Part shown: positions 44,511 to 53,204 of the stretch, one piece after another
How the letters are laid out: the number at the start of each line of letters is the position of its first letter
Position numbering within the stretch: position 1 is the first letter of the stretch
Position numbers and translations under genes: made by a program
Notes under the pieces: generated by a model
What the model was told of the DNA's origin: nothing
The model's input: the letters and a program-made list of their open reading frames with translations, nothing else
Databases searched by the model: none
Source: an uncultured bacterium
GTDB taxonomy: Bacteria > Cyanobacteriota > Vampirovibrionia > Gastranaerophilales > Gastranaerophilaceae
Direction of reading: 5' to 3'
Assembly (NCBI GenBank): GCA_902776035.1
Contig: CACYOO010000005.1
Span: 28,341-92,340, forward strand
DNA length: 64,000 bases

Positions 44511-45116
44511 TTATATGTAGTTTTTTAACTTATCTTGAAGTCTGTTCCTTGCACGTGAAATTCTTGACTTTACAGTACCTACATTTGTATTTGTTATATG
44601 TGCAATTTCATCATAAGTAAGTCCTTGTAATTCCCTTAATACAATAGCCACTCTAAAATGCTCAGGTAAAGCTCTCATTTCAGTTTTTATCATCTTATCA
44701 AGTTCATTGGAAAGACATTTTTCCATTGGCTTACATTTTTTATCAGGGATATAATTTTGAGGATTTGTAACATGATTTTCTTCATTATCAGAGTCATTAT
44801 CAAGAGATATAACAGTTGGCTTTCTTGCAATTTTCCTTAAATCATCATAAAAAAGGTGCATTATAATTTGATTAAGCCAGCTTTTAAATGTTTTGGGATT
44901 TTTTAAATTATGTATACCCTTTGTCATATGTAATAATGCTTCTTGAGTTAAATCATAAACATTATCTGTTTTTAAATGTAAATATGAAAATGTTGCAAAT
45001 ATATTTTTTTGTTCTCTTTTAACAAGTTCTTCAATGGCTTTGTAATCATTTTCCTGTGATAAGATTACAAGTTGCTCAATATCCATTTTTTTATATTGCG
45101 GCTTGTTAAATTTCAT
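44511..45116 (-). CDS. ECF-family RNA polymerase sigma factor
   Basis: A 201-residue sigma of the RpoE/SigW class with only regions 2 and 4. Region 2: LKTDNVYDLTQEALLHMTKG, FKSWLNQIIMHLFYDDLRK. A linker with acidic residues follows (DNDSDNEENHV). Region 4: LPEHFRVAIVLRELQGLTYD, IAHITNTNVGTVKSRISRAR. The downstream ZAS anti-sigma supports a stress-responsive role. It diverges from dnaA with 128 bases between them. There is no ribosome site at its ATG, and no clear ECF-type promoter is visible. Confidence 0.9.
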   Translation of the reverse strand: MKFNKPQYKKMDIEQLVILSQENDYKAIEELVKREQKNIFATFSYLHLKTDNVYDLTQEALLHMTKGIHNLKNPKTFKSWLNQIIMHLFYDDLRKIARKPTVISLDNDSDNEENHVTNPQNYIPDKKCKPMEKCLSNELDKMIKTEMRALPEHFRVAIVLRELQGLTYDEIAHITNTNVGTVKSRISRARNRLQDKLKNYI

Positions 45117-45227
45117 AAAAACAGATTAAAAAATTTTCTGAGATTTTTACACACTCTTTGTATTAATATTTCAAGGCAATTTTTTTTATCCTTAAATTTG
45201 AAAATGTTATTATGAATTTAAGTTTTT

Positions 45228-45236
45228 TGTTATAAA
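45228..45236 (+). promoter_or_regulatory. Extended -10 promoter of dnaA, leaderless start
   Basis: TGtTATAAA (45228-45236) ends eight bases before ATG 45245 with no ribosome site. Only a partial DnaA-box-like TTATCCTTA (45186-45194) is present upstream. Confidence 0.5.
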
Positions 45237-45244
45237 ATTAGTAT

Positions 45245-46645
45245 ATGAATACAGCTGAAATAAAAAAAATTTGGGAAGATGTAAAAGTAGAATTGAAAAA
45301 AGTTATTCCTGCTCCTACATTTGAGCCATGGGTAATGCCATTAGAGCCAATTTCTTTTGAAGATGACCAATTCACTTTACTTTCAGGCGAAGCATTCGGT
45401 GTAGAATTTTTAAAGCGTAATCATTATAAAAATATTTTGGATGCATTCAAAATACGTTTAGGTAGAGAGATTATTGTTGATATAAAATTTGATAAAGATT
45501 TATCGGAAACAATAAAAAAACAAAAACAAAAAGTTGAAAAACAACGTCAGAAAGAAATTGAAAAAGAAGCAGAGCACAAAAAAGCGATAATAAACCAAAC
45601 TTATGTTGAGTCTATGAATTTAAATTTACGATATAAGTTCGAAAACTTTGTTGTTGATGATAATAATAAAATTGCCTATGCTGCATCTAAAAAAGTTGCA
45701 GAAAACCCTACAGCATTGTATAATCCGTTATATATTTTTGGTGGTTCAGGACTTGGAAAGACACATCTTATGCAAGCAATAGGCAGAGAAACAATGATGA
45801 AAGACGGTTTAAAAGTAAGATGTGTAAAAACAGAGGATTTTGTTATAGATTATGTTTCAAGCAGCGGATTTGTACCTAATAGAAGCACTGCTGTTCCTAT
45901 GAATAAATTTAGAAATAAATATAGAAATGTAGATATTTTATTAATTGATGATATACAGTTTATTGAAAATAAAAAAAAGTGTATTGACGAGCTATTTAAT
46001 ACATTAGATACTCTATACAATTCAAATAAACAAATTGTTCTAACATCAGACAGACTGCCAAAGGATATGCCTGAAATTCCTAAAAGGTTAAGAACCAGAT
46101 TTGAACAAGGTTTAATTGTTGAAATATTACCTCCAAAATTTGAAACAAGAGTTAAGATATTGGAAAATTTTTCAAAAGAAAAAGGTTATCAAAATGTGCC
46201 GTATGAAGTTTTTGAATATATTGCAAAATACTATAAAGATAATGTTAGAGAATTGGAGGGTGCATTTACAAAATTGAGTGCTTACTCTGATATTCAAGGA
46301 GAGCCAATGACTTTAGAATTTGCAAAACAAGTTTTGAAATGCGAACTAACATCTGAAAAACCGGATATAAACACTGTTTTGAAAACAACAGCTCAATATT
46401 ATGGAGTTTCTATGGATGATATAATCGGTACAGGAAGAATAAAAACTATATCCAGAGCCAGAGCTGTTGTATGTTATATAGCAAGAGAAAAACTTGCTAT
46501 GAGTTATGAAAACATTGGAAAATATTTAAATAAACGACATCAAACAGTTATGTATTCATCTGATAATATAAGAAATCAATTAAATTCAGACAAAACTCTG
46601 TTTAATGATGTATCATTAATTTTAAAAACTCTTAATCTTATTTAA
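45245..46645 (+). CDS. dnaA: Chromosomal replication initiator DnaA
   Basis: A 466-residue AAA+ initiator that binds DnaA boxes and opens oriC. Domain I spans about 1-90 (IKKIWEDVKVELKKVIPAPT), and a Lys/Glu-rich linker is domain II. Domain III carries YIFGGSGLGKTHLMQAIG (Walker A), ILLIDDIQFIENKKK (Walker B) and VLTSDRLPKDMPEIPKRLRT (sensor and arginine finger). Domain IV ends with ISRARAVVCYIAREKLAMSY and YLNKRHQTVMYSSDNI, the box-binding signature. dnaN is not next to it. The gene lies beside an ECF sigma locus, away from a classical origin cluster. Confidence 0.97.
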   Translation: MNTAEIKKIWEDVKVELKKVIPAPTFEPWVMPLEPISFEDDQFTLLSGEAFGVEFLKRNHYKNILDAFKIRLGREIIVDIKFDKDLSETIKKQKQKVEKQRQKEIEKEAEHKKAIINQTYVESMNLNLRYKFENFVVDDNNKIAYAASKKVAENPTALYNPLYIFGGSGLGKTHLMQAIGRETMMKDGLKVRCVKTEDFVIDYVSSSGFVPNRSTAVPMNKFRNKYRNVDILLIDDIQFIENKKKCIDELFNTLDTLYNSNKQIVLTSDRLPKDMPEIPKRLRTRFEQGLIVEILPPKFETRVKILENFSKEKGYQNVPYEVFEYIAKYYKDNVRELEGAFTKLSAYSDIQGEPMTLEFAKQVLKCELTSEKPDINTVLKTTAQYYGVSMDDIIGTGRIKTISRARAVVCYIAREKLAMSYENIGKYLNKRHQTVMYSSDNIRNQLNSDKTLFNDVSLILKTLNLI

Positions 46646-46738
46646 ATTAATTTTATACATGCAAAAAATAATATATTTGAATGGTTGATTAATTAAAAAT
46701 CATCATTAAAATATTTATATAAAAGATTGGAGGCATGT

Positions 46739-47296
46739 ATGTCAAAACATTTGGATGGAACATCATTATTTACAGGAATGAATTCGGGTTTAACAAATAC
46801 TTTTGCAATACTATCATCAACATTTAAAGATGGTGTAACCCTTAAAAATTTATCAAATGCTAATGCCACATCTGCATTAACATCAAACGGACTTGGTGTT
46901 AATTTTAAGTCTTATTTGCAAACAAATTTTTCATCGGTTGATAAAAATAAAGATGGTAAGTTGACTGCTGATGAAGTACAAGATTTGACTACAAACTTAA
47001 CCAGAAATGGTATGACATTACAGCAATTATATCAATTAGGAACATCTTCAGGCATGTCCTCATCACTTTTAGATACTGTTATTTCTCATTTCAATGAGAT
47101 TGATAAAAACAAAGACGGTAAAGTTACTAATGCGGAAATTCAGGCATACGGAGTTGATTCATCAGTCGAAACACAGAAAAAATCTGACAGAAACAGTATG
47201 TTAAAACAAATGTCAACATTTTATGAAACAGCCGCATCAGATAACGATGAAAGTTTATTAGACTACAAATATTTATCGGAAGATTCTGATAAATAA
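46739..47296 (+). CDS. EF-hand calcium-binding protein
   Basis: A 185-residue protein without signal peptide. Two canonical EF-hand loops, DKNKDGKLTADE (residues 68-79) and DKNKDGKVTNAE (122-133), are separated by helices, so it should bind two calcium ions. The N-terminus (HLDGTSLFTGMNSGLTNTFA) is Ser/Thr/Asn rich. ATG 46739 follows GGAGG; the longer frame starts at a TTG inside that site. It may act as a calcium sensor or buffer. It is followed by a strong terminator. Confidence 0.85.
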   Translation: MSKHLDGTSLFTGMNSGLTNTFAILSSTFKDGVTLKNLSNANATSALTSNGLGVNFKSYLQTNFSSVDKNKDGKLTADEVQDLTTNLTRNGMTLQQLYQLGTSSGMSSSLLDTVISHFNEIDKNKDGKVTNAEIQAYGVDSSVETQKKSDRNSMLKQMSTFYETAASDNDESLLDYKYLSEDSDK

Positions 47297-47337
47297 CATA
47301 TATATAAGTAAGAGAGAACAGGATAAATTAAAAATTT

Positions 47338-47366
47338 AAGAGGATAATTATAATATCCTCTTTTTT
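47338..47366. terminator. Bidirectional terminator after the EF-hand gene
   Basis: AAGAGGATA (47338-47346), loop ATTATAA, TATCCTCTT (47354-47362), T-run to 47366. It lies between the EF-hand gene and the convergent regulator gene. Confidence 0.88.
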
Positions 47367-47374
47367 ATATCAAT

Positions 47375-48493
47375 TTATAATACATAATTCGAGCTTATTG
47401 AAACCCATTCAAATGCACTATCAGAAATTTGTTTAGGCATTTCTTTTACAAAAGTTCCGCCATATCTGCCTCTTTCAAATGTTAAATAACCCTCTTGAGA
47501 TAAGGTAAAATATGCTTTTCTTATAGTATTAGGACTTACATCCAATAAATTTGCCATATCAAGTATTGATGGAAGTTTTGAATGTAGTGAATATTTTTCT
47601 ATGATAATTTGTTTTATCATATCTTTTATTCTTTCATAGTGATATTTTGCAGTAATTTGAGATTTAGCAAATATTGCAGATTCTATTTGAGGTTGTAAAC
47701 CTGTTTTGTCAGGCATTTTTAAGACAAATGTTCCGTATCTTCCTCTTTTTGAGAGTAAAATACCTTCTTTTATCAACATTTCAAAAGAATTGTGTATAGT
47801 TCTTATGCTGACTTTAAATTCTTTAGATAAAACACTATGTGTGGGCATTTTATCTCCTATTTTTAAATTTTCTTTTATATATTTCTTTAAATCATTACTA
47901 ATCATATTTACAAGAGATGTATTTTTTTTATATTCCTCTTTAAAATCGGTATTTAATAAAATCCAGGATTTTCCTTTATCGTCTGATTTTTTAAGTATTC
48001 CCTCAATTGTTAAATATTCCATTGCACTTCTTGTCGTATTTACAGGGATATTAATATATTTTGCAATTGTTCTTGATGAAGGTAATATAGATTGTGGTTC
48101 AAATTTATTTTTTAATATAAATTCTTTAATTAGATTTATTGTATAATCACGTTTTGAAGAAGATTTTCTTATCATTATATTAGGATTATCTATATCTGCT
48201 ATAAGAGTTCCTATACCTTGCTTTGAGTACAAAATACCTTTATCTTCAAGTATTCTGTATACATTTTGCATAGTTCCTATACTTACATCAAACAAGTCAG
48301 CCATAAGATGTTTTGATGGCATAATGTTATTTTTGAAAATAGTTTTGTCATAACTATCTCTAATTTTTTTTTCTATATTTTCAGCCAAATACTCTGTTTT
48401 AGCACCTTGATAATCATTTTTAATAAAGTCTGCAAATTCGCTTACAGGAACTGTTTTTAGTTTAGCTTTATCAGGTTGAATAAAATTTTTCAT
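47375..48493 (-). CDS. Regulator with four tandem GntR-type winged-helix domains
   Basis: A 372-residue protein made almost wholly of repeated GntR winged helices. Approximate domains: 36-100 (MPSKHLMADLFDVSIGTMQN), 118-182 (LPSSRTIAKYINIPVNTTRS), 197-260 (MPTHSVLSKEFKVSIRTIHN) and 285-350 (LPSILDMANLLDVSPNTIRK). Each has the LPS/MPT...N/R T...Y/FxxL..EGI/YL pattern followed by a wing (KQGIGTLI, RGRYGTFV, RGRYGGTFV; the second wing is degenerate). GntR proteins normally carry one such domain plus an effector-binding domain, and none is evident here. It is the last gene of the envelope operon, four bases after dacB, and may regulate it. Confidence 0.78.
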   Translation of the reverse strand: MKNFIQPDKAKLKTVPVSEFADFIKNDYQGAKTEYLAENIEKKIRDSYDKTIFKNNIMPSKHLMADLFDVSIGTMQNVYRILEDKGILYSKQGIGTLIADIDNPNIMIRKSSSKRDYTINLIKEFILKNKFEPQSILPSSRTIAKYINIPVNTTRSAMEYLTIEGILKKSDDKGKSWILLNTDFKEEYKKNTSLVNMISNDLKKYIKENLKIGDKMPTHSVLSKEFKVSIRTIHNSFEMLIKEGILLSKRGRYGTFVLKMPDKTGLQPQIESAIFAKSQITAKYHYERIKDMIKQIIIEKYSLHSKLPSILDMANLLDVSPNTIRKAYFTLSQEGYLTFERGRYGGTFVKEMPKQISDSAFEWVSISSNYVL

Positions 48494-48497
48494 AATT

Positions 48498-49844
48498 TTA
48501 ATATTTGTTATATGCCTCTCTAATGATAAATTCTTCTAACATTTTTTTATCAGTTTCTTTTGAATTACCATCCGTTTCATATATTGCAAATGCGTAGTAA
48601 TGACCGTTTTTTGTTTGTAATATACCTGTTATACCGCTTATATTTGATAATGTACCTGTTTTCGCCCATAATTTATCTTTTAGATAAAACATTCTATGTT
48701 CAAGTGTTCCTTCTCCTGCTGTTGGAAGCATTTTTTGTAATTTTTCAGTACCATATATTTTATTTATAGAAATTATATAATCAGTCATAAAATCTGCATT
48801 AATAAGATTATTTTTAGACACACCACTTCCGTCAGTTATATGTATTTTGGTATAATCAATTTTATTTTTTTGACAATAATTATTAAACATTGCCATCGCA
48901 GATGATTCGGTACCGGTATTATTTGTGTATTTTCCTCCTGCAAGCTTAAATACAGTTTCAGCTATCATATTATTACTATTTTTCAAAACATCTTTTGTAG
49001 CTTGTGCAATAGGGTGTTTTATTTCATAAACAAGAGTTGCATTAGCAGGCAATTTTGCTTTTGGATATTTTCCATAATAACTTATTTTTGCATTTCTAAA
49101 TGCTTCATCTAATCTTAATATAAAATATTTTCTTAAATAACTAACAGGAATTAACGTTTTAACTTCATGTGATACATTTCCTTTTACGGTTATAGAATCC
49201 GGTGTTATGTAGTATTCTCTTAAAAATTGCAAATCAGTTTTATCTAATGATGTTTCAGTTTGGTTTATGTATGTTGCAGGATAAAAAATATCAGAAAATA
49301 TTTCAGCAGGAGCGGACAGCTTAGTTGGTCTGACTATAAGAGTATAAAGGTTTTTATCAAGATTATATGCTCCAAATTTTGGCATATAAGGGTTTAAATC
49401 ATCATCCCATTGCCAACCCTCTCCCCAAGTTTTGTTATCTAAAACCGTATCATCTATATATAAATTCTTTAATTCTCCCCATTTTTTAATCTTTATCTTT
49501 GACACTAATAAATTTAATTCATCTGTTGTTAAGTATGGATCAGCTCCTAAAACTATGTAGTAATCTTTATTCTGAGTTACATAAAGCTTTGTTGAAAAAT
49601 TATAATCCTCTCCTAAAATATTCAATGATGGAAAATATGTTAGTAATTTCTGTGTTGATGCAGGTGATACAGGCATTTTAGAATTTAACTCACTTTTTAA
49701 TTTACCTGTATTCAGTTCCTTAAATGAAATTGAAATCGAATTTTTAGGTATATCAAATCTTTTAATACTTTTGTTAAAGTTACTAGCCAATGCTCCTTGT
49801 ATCATTAACACAAAAACAAACAATGAAATTAAAACTTTTTTCAT
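48498..49844 (-). CDS. dacB: D-Ala-D-Ala carboxypeptidase/endopeptidase (PBP4, peptidase S13)
   Basis: A 448-residue penicillin-binding protein acting in the periplasm on peptidoglycan stem peptides. It has signal peptide MKKVLISLFVFVLMIQGALA. The active-site SxxK motif is PVSPASTQKLLTYF, SxN is KNSNNMIAETVFK, and KTG is LWAKTGTLSNISG. ITDGSGVSKNN is a further S13 hallmark. A large insertion between SxxK and SxN is normal for class C type-4 PBPs. GAGG precedes the ATG. It lies one base after the nitrilase gene and four before the regulator. Confidence 0.92.
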   Translation of the reverse strand: MKKVLISLFVFVLMIQGALASNFNKSIKRFDIPKNSISISFKELNTGKLKSELNSKMPVSPASTQKLLTYFPSLNILGEDYNFSTKLYVTQNKDYYIVLGADPYLTTDELNLLVSKIKIKKWGELKNLYIDDTVLDNKTWGEGWQWDDDLNPYMPKFGAYNLDKNLYTLIVRPTKLSAPAEIFSDIFYPATYINQTETSLDKTDLQFLREYYITPDSITVKGNVSHEVKTLIPVSYLRKYFILRLDEAFRNAKISYYGKYPKAKLPANATLVYEIKHPIAQATKDVLKNSNNMIAETVFKLAGGKYTNNTGTESSAMAMFNNYCQKNKIDYTKIHITDGSGVSKNNLINADFMTDYIISINKIYGTEKLQKMLPTAGEGTLEHRMFYLKDKLWAKTGTLSNISGITGILQTKNGHYYAFAIYETDGNSKETDKKMLEEFIIREAYNKY

Positions 49845-49845
49845 T

Positions 49846-50655
49846 TTATACTACCTCTACATTATAATCATTATGAATGTCTTTTAAGACTGTACATTTA
49901 TGTCTAAAATCGTATTCATCATCAAAATTTAATTCCGCATTGATTGCACCCTCTAAATCTGTAGTTTCATCAAGATTTTCACCTTTATAATCAATTATGG
50001 TTGATTTACCAAGATTCATATTACCATCCTTAAGCATTCCGGATTGTGTAAGTGCAATAAAATAAGATTGATTTTCAACAGCTCTTGCATGTGTTAAAGA
50101 TGTCCAGTGAATTTCTCTGCTTAACGGCCATGCTGCCATATTAACAAGCATATCAGCACCTTTTAATGCGTAAGCCCTGTATATTTCAGGAAATCTTATA
50201 TCATAACAGATACTTAATCCAATTTTTATACCTTCTATATTGACCATTACCGGATTATTTCCTTCGGTTATATACGTACCTTCAGTATCTCCATAATAAG
50301 AAAATAAATGACATTTATTATAACAGGTAATTAATTCACCTTTCCGATTTATTACAGGACAAGTGTTGTAGTATTTATCTCCCTTTTTTGTTATAAAACT
50401 TCCGCCTATAATGTTTACATTATAATTCTTTGCTTGTTCTGATAAAAAATTTATAACTTGACTATTATCTAAGCTTTCAGCAGAATTTACAAAATACTCA
50501 CATGCCCAGCCGACAGTCCAAACTTCAGGTAAAAATATTATATCTGTTTCAGGTTTTATAAATTGATTGAATAATCTTGCTACAGTTTGAATATTTTTTT
50601 CTTTATCTCCCAATGCGGATGACATTTGAATTGCGGTAACATTTATTTTTTTCAT
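49846..50655 (-). CDS. Carbon-nitrogen hydrolase (nitrilase superfamily)
   Basis: A 269-residue amidase of the nitrilase superfamily. The Glu-Lys-Cys triad is visible: DIIFLPEVWTVGW (Glu), ITCYNKCHLFSYYGD (Lys) and IGLSICYDIRFPEIYRAYAL (Cys). AAWPLSREIHWTSLTHARAV and ENQSYFIALTQSG support an omega-amidase/NIT2-like or related amidase. Its ATG overlaps the end of the acyltransferase gene by four bases, and dacB begins just after its stop. The substrate is not determined by sequence alone. Confidence 0.88.
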   Translation of the reverse strand: MKKINVTAIQMSSALGDKEKNIQTVARLFNQFIKPETDIIFLPEVWTVGWACEYFVNSAESLDNSQVINFLSEQAKNYNVNIIGGSFITKKGDKYYNTCPVINRKGELITCYNKCHLFSYYGDTEGTYITEGNNPVMVNIEGIKIGLSICYDIRFPEIYRAYALKGADMLVNMAAWPLSREIHWTSLTHARAVENQSYFIALTQSGMLKDGNMNLGKSTIIDYKGENLDETTDLEGAINAELNFDDEYDFRHKCTVLKDIHNDYNVEVV

Positions 50656-51341
50656 TTTTTACAATAAACCTCTTTATATTTTTCAGGAGCAATTTTTTCC
50701 AAATCAAGCAATGCCTGTTTTAATTCTAAACGTTTTTGCTTATCATAACTGCTATCAGGGTTATTTTCTACATAAATTGGTTCACCATAAAGATTTATAG
50801 CTTTTGTAAAACAAAAAGGAGCAGGTATTTCAAATTTATCCCAAGTAGGAAGTTTAAGCATAGTTTTTTGCGGAGTATACCAAATCATTGGAATAATCAT
50901 TGCTCCTGTATGTTTTGCAACTCTAATAACTCCGTTTTTAACTTCATGATAAGGTCCTACAGGACCGTCTACCATTATTGCAACATTTTGTCCTTTATTT
51001 AAGGCATCAATCATACCCATAGTTGCTTGAACACCGCCTTTTTTGCGTGTGCCTTTGTCTTGAGAACCTCTTATATTACTAAATCCCCAACGTTGAGTTA
51101 CTCGTGCAATTATTTCACCATCGCCTGAACGACTTATTAATATATTAACGTTTTTTCTTTTTTCCTTTGGAATACCATGCAGGCAGCACTGTTGAGCATG
51201 CCACATCGCAAAAATAACTTTATTTTCCTGAAGTGGATAATTTACGTTTGTAATGGAAAATGACATTTCTGTTAAACGAAAAAGACGATATACTAATTCC
51301 GTCGCTATTTTTATTCTGATTGGTTCATCAATTGCTACCAT
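50652..51341 (-). CDS. DUF374 lysophospholipid acyltransferase-like protein
   Basis: A 229-residue protein of the DUF374 group, related to LpxL/PlsC-type acyltransferases. IFAMWHAQQCCLHGIP contains the catalytic-site His-rich segment (WH). ILISRSGDGEIIARVTQRWG, RGSQDKGTRKKGG and VAIMVDGPVGPYHEVKNGVI are family motifs, the last resembling the GP substrate motif. The likely role is acylation of an envelope lipid. ATG 51341 is chosen because TATAAT (minus strand) ends nine bases before it; the upstream ATG 51362 overlaps that box. It is the first gene of the operon with nitrilase, dacB and the four-domain regulator. Confidence 0.82.
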   Translation of the reverse strand: MVAIDEPIRIKIATELVYRLFRLTEMSFSITNVNYPLQENKVIFAMWHAQQCCLHGIPKEKRKNVNILISRSGDGEIIARVTQRWGFSNIRGSQDKGTRKKGGVQATMGMIDALNKGQNVAIMVDGPVGPYHEVKNGVIRVAKHTGAMIIPMIWYTPQKTMLKLPTWDKFEIPAPFCFTKAINLYGEPIYVENNPDSSYDKQKRLELKQALLDLEKIAPEKYKEVYCKK

Positions 51342-51350
51342 AATGCTTTT

Positions 51351-51356
51351 ATTATA
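51351..51356 (-). promoter_or_regulatory. -10 box of the envelope operon, leaderless start
   Basis: On the minus strand TGTATAAT is followed by AAAAGCATT and ATG 51341, giving nine bases from the -10 box to the start codon and no ribosome site. Confidence 0.5.
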
Positions 51357-51402
51357 CATCAAAATATGTAATAAAGAAAAATTTAATTATTACAACAAAA
51401 CC

Positions 51403-53061
51403 TTATTTGCTTTTATTTTCGTAATTCTTTTTTTCTACGGTATTATTAATATGTTCCTGAAGTAAATCGGCAATCATGTTTTCAAATGCCTTAGGATTTG
51501 TTATAGAAATAGACTTCATCAAACTATAAACTTCAGGATTTTTCATATATTCATTTTGTAATTCTGCCTGTACTTTATTTAAGAACTGTTTTACAGAATT
51601 TTTTTCGTCATCATCATAAAGTAATGATTTCTTTACACCGTTTTCGGTCATAGAAAGTAAACTTTTTGCAAGTTCATCATCAGGAGAAATTTTCCCAAAA
51701 ACTGCTGAAACTAATGCTCTTGGGGCAATTTGTTTATTATCCCATTTACCTGTACTCATATATTCTGAAATCATACTTGTAGAAACATCAATTGTTGTTT
51801 TTCTTGCAGTAGAAATGATTGCATTTATAATGGCATTTCCTGTCGTAAAATTAGGAAATATTGCATTTGCTCCTGTTTCAATAACATAGTCCGCATAGCT
51901 TATTGCAGTATCTTTCATTAATTCATCTATGGATTCTTTAGATAAAGTGTTTTCTTTATTTTCATTACTTGTTGCTTTTTCAAGCATATCAACACCAAAG
52001 CTTAAGGCAACACCTGTAGGAATTGCTGCAATTGGATTTGTAATACCTATTAAACCGATGATAGCAAGTTTTAAAGGATTTTTTACTCCTGTTTTTAACA
52101 TACTTACGCCAATTTGTTGTGAACGATTATAATTATCTACACGTTTTTGAATATTGTTTGTTTTGCCATAAGCATTTTCATATGCTTCTTCATATTCTTT
52201 TGTTAATTCTTTAAGTGTTTTACCTTTACAACATCTATCTGCTGTCATTTTACTTGTTTTTGAAATGAAATCTCCAATTTTGTAATATGCTTCATATTTT
52301 TCTTCGTTTGATGCATCAGATTTCAAATTTTGAGCTTCAAGCATATTTTTCAAAACATCTTTGCCGCCAACAACTTCTGTTATTGCCTTTTCCATATTTT
52401 CAAATACTTCTTTTTTATTAGTTTTTATTGTATAAACCGGAACTGAACCGAGTGATGCATATGGACTTATTTTTTGTTCTGAATAATCATTAAGCTTGCC
52501 GTTATTACTTTTTCCTATTTCAAGTTCTTTTCCGATTTTATCATTAATTGAATCTGACATGAATTTTGTTGTTGAAGCGAGCATTAATCTTTGGTGAGAT
52601 TCATTATATTTATCTATATTTTTTTGATTATAGCCAATGCCAAAAATTTCTTTAAATTTTGTAGGAAAAATACCTTTATCGATAGATTGGGAAAGTTCAT
52701 CGATTTGTTTTGTATATGTATCTAAATCATTTTTAACTAATTCATATCTGTTTTTTGAATTCCATAAAATGCTTATTGTATCTACAGTTTTTGCAAATAA
52801 ACCGCCTTTTTTATATTGTTCGTTAAAAGAGTTTTGTGCGGAATCATTTAATAATTTCAAAGAATTTACAACATCTTTGTATTTTTCATTGTTTTTATTA
52901 ACTCTCTTACCTGTAAAAGATATAGGATTTGTTGTATAAGTAAATGTATCTTTAGTTAAATTTTTATTATCAATAGTATTTTTAATGCCAAAATAATGAT
53001 TATTCAATAATTTTGGTATATTGTTTATTTTATTTTGAGAATAAAATTTTTCTATTAGCAT
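51403..53061 (-). CDS. Unknown 552-residue helical protein
   Basis: Not recognised. There is no signal peptide. The N-terminal 50 residues contain TTNPISFTGKRV, then long charged helices with coiled-coil character (residues 55-320). A hydrophobic helical segment, LAIIGLIGITNPIAAIPTGV, at about 345 is followed by GVALSFGVDMLEKA and mixed helices rich in Asn/Lys. The pattern of charged coils around one glycine-zipper-like hydrophobic stretch loosely recalls the low-complexity AYSL proteins and secreted effector or translocator-like proteins, but no shared motif is evident. AGGAA precedes the ATG. Confidence 0.72.
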   Translation of the reverse strand: MLIEKFYSQNKINNIPKLLNNHYFGIKNTIDNKNLTKDTFTYTTNPISFTGKRVNKNNEKYKDVVNSLKLLNDSAQNSFNEQYKKGGLFAKTVDTISILWNSKNRYELVKNDLDTYTKQIDELSQSIDKGIFPTKFKEIFGIGYNQKNIDKYNESHQRLMLASTTKFMSDSINDKIGKELEIGKSNNGKLNDYSEQKISPYASLGSVPVYTIKTNKKEVFENMEKAITEVVGGKDVLKNMLEAQNLKSDASNEEKYEAYYKIGDFISKTSKMTADRCCKGKTLKELTKEYEEAYENAYGKTNNIQKRVDNYNRSQQIGVSMLKTGVKNPLKLAIIGLIGITNPIAAIPTGVALSFGVDMLEKATSNENKENTLSKESIDELMKDTAISYADYVIETGANAIFPNFTTGNAIINAIISTARKTTIDVSTSMISEYMSTGKWDNKQIAPRALVSAVFGKISPDDELAKSLLSMTENGVKKSLLYDDDEKNSVKQFLNKVQAELQNEYMKNPEVYSLMKSISITNPKAFENMIADLLQEHINNTVEKKNYENKSK

Positions 53062-53135
53062 TACTAAATATTCCTACATGCCACTTAAAACATGTGAAGC
53101 CGGGAAATTGCCTTTTTGTTAAAAAATTTTGATAC

Positions 53136-53163
53136 TTGACAAAAATAAAAACAAATTGATAAT
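53136..53163 (+). promoter_or_regulatory. Promoter of the cysteine-rich protein gene
   Basis: TTGACA (53136-53141), a 16-base spacer and GATAAT (53158-53163), followed by AAAGGAG before ATG 53205. It is a strong consensus-like promoter. Confidence 0.65.
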
Positions 53164-53204
53164 ATGTAAACAAATTTATTAAGTAAAATAAAAGGAGCTA
53201 TTCT

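Noticed and set aside
45117..45244. oriC in front of dnaA
   Set aside because: Only one partial box (TTATCCTTA) is present, with no cluster of TTATCCACA sites or AT-rich 13-mers distinct from background.
48481..48500. Separate promoter for the four-domain regulator
   Set aside because: The start lies four bases after the dacB stop, and only weak -10-like sequence is present, so read-through from the operon is simpler.
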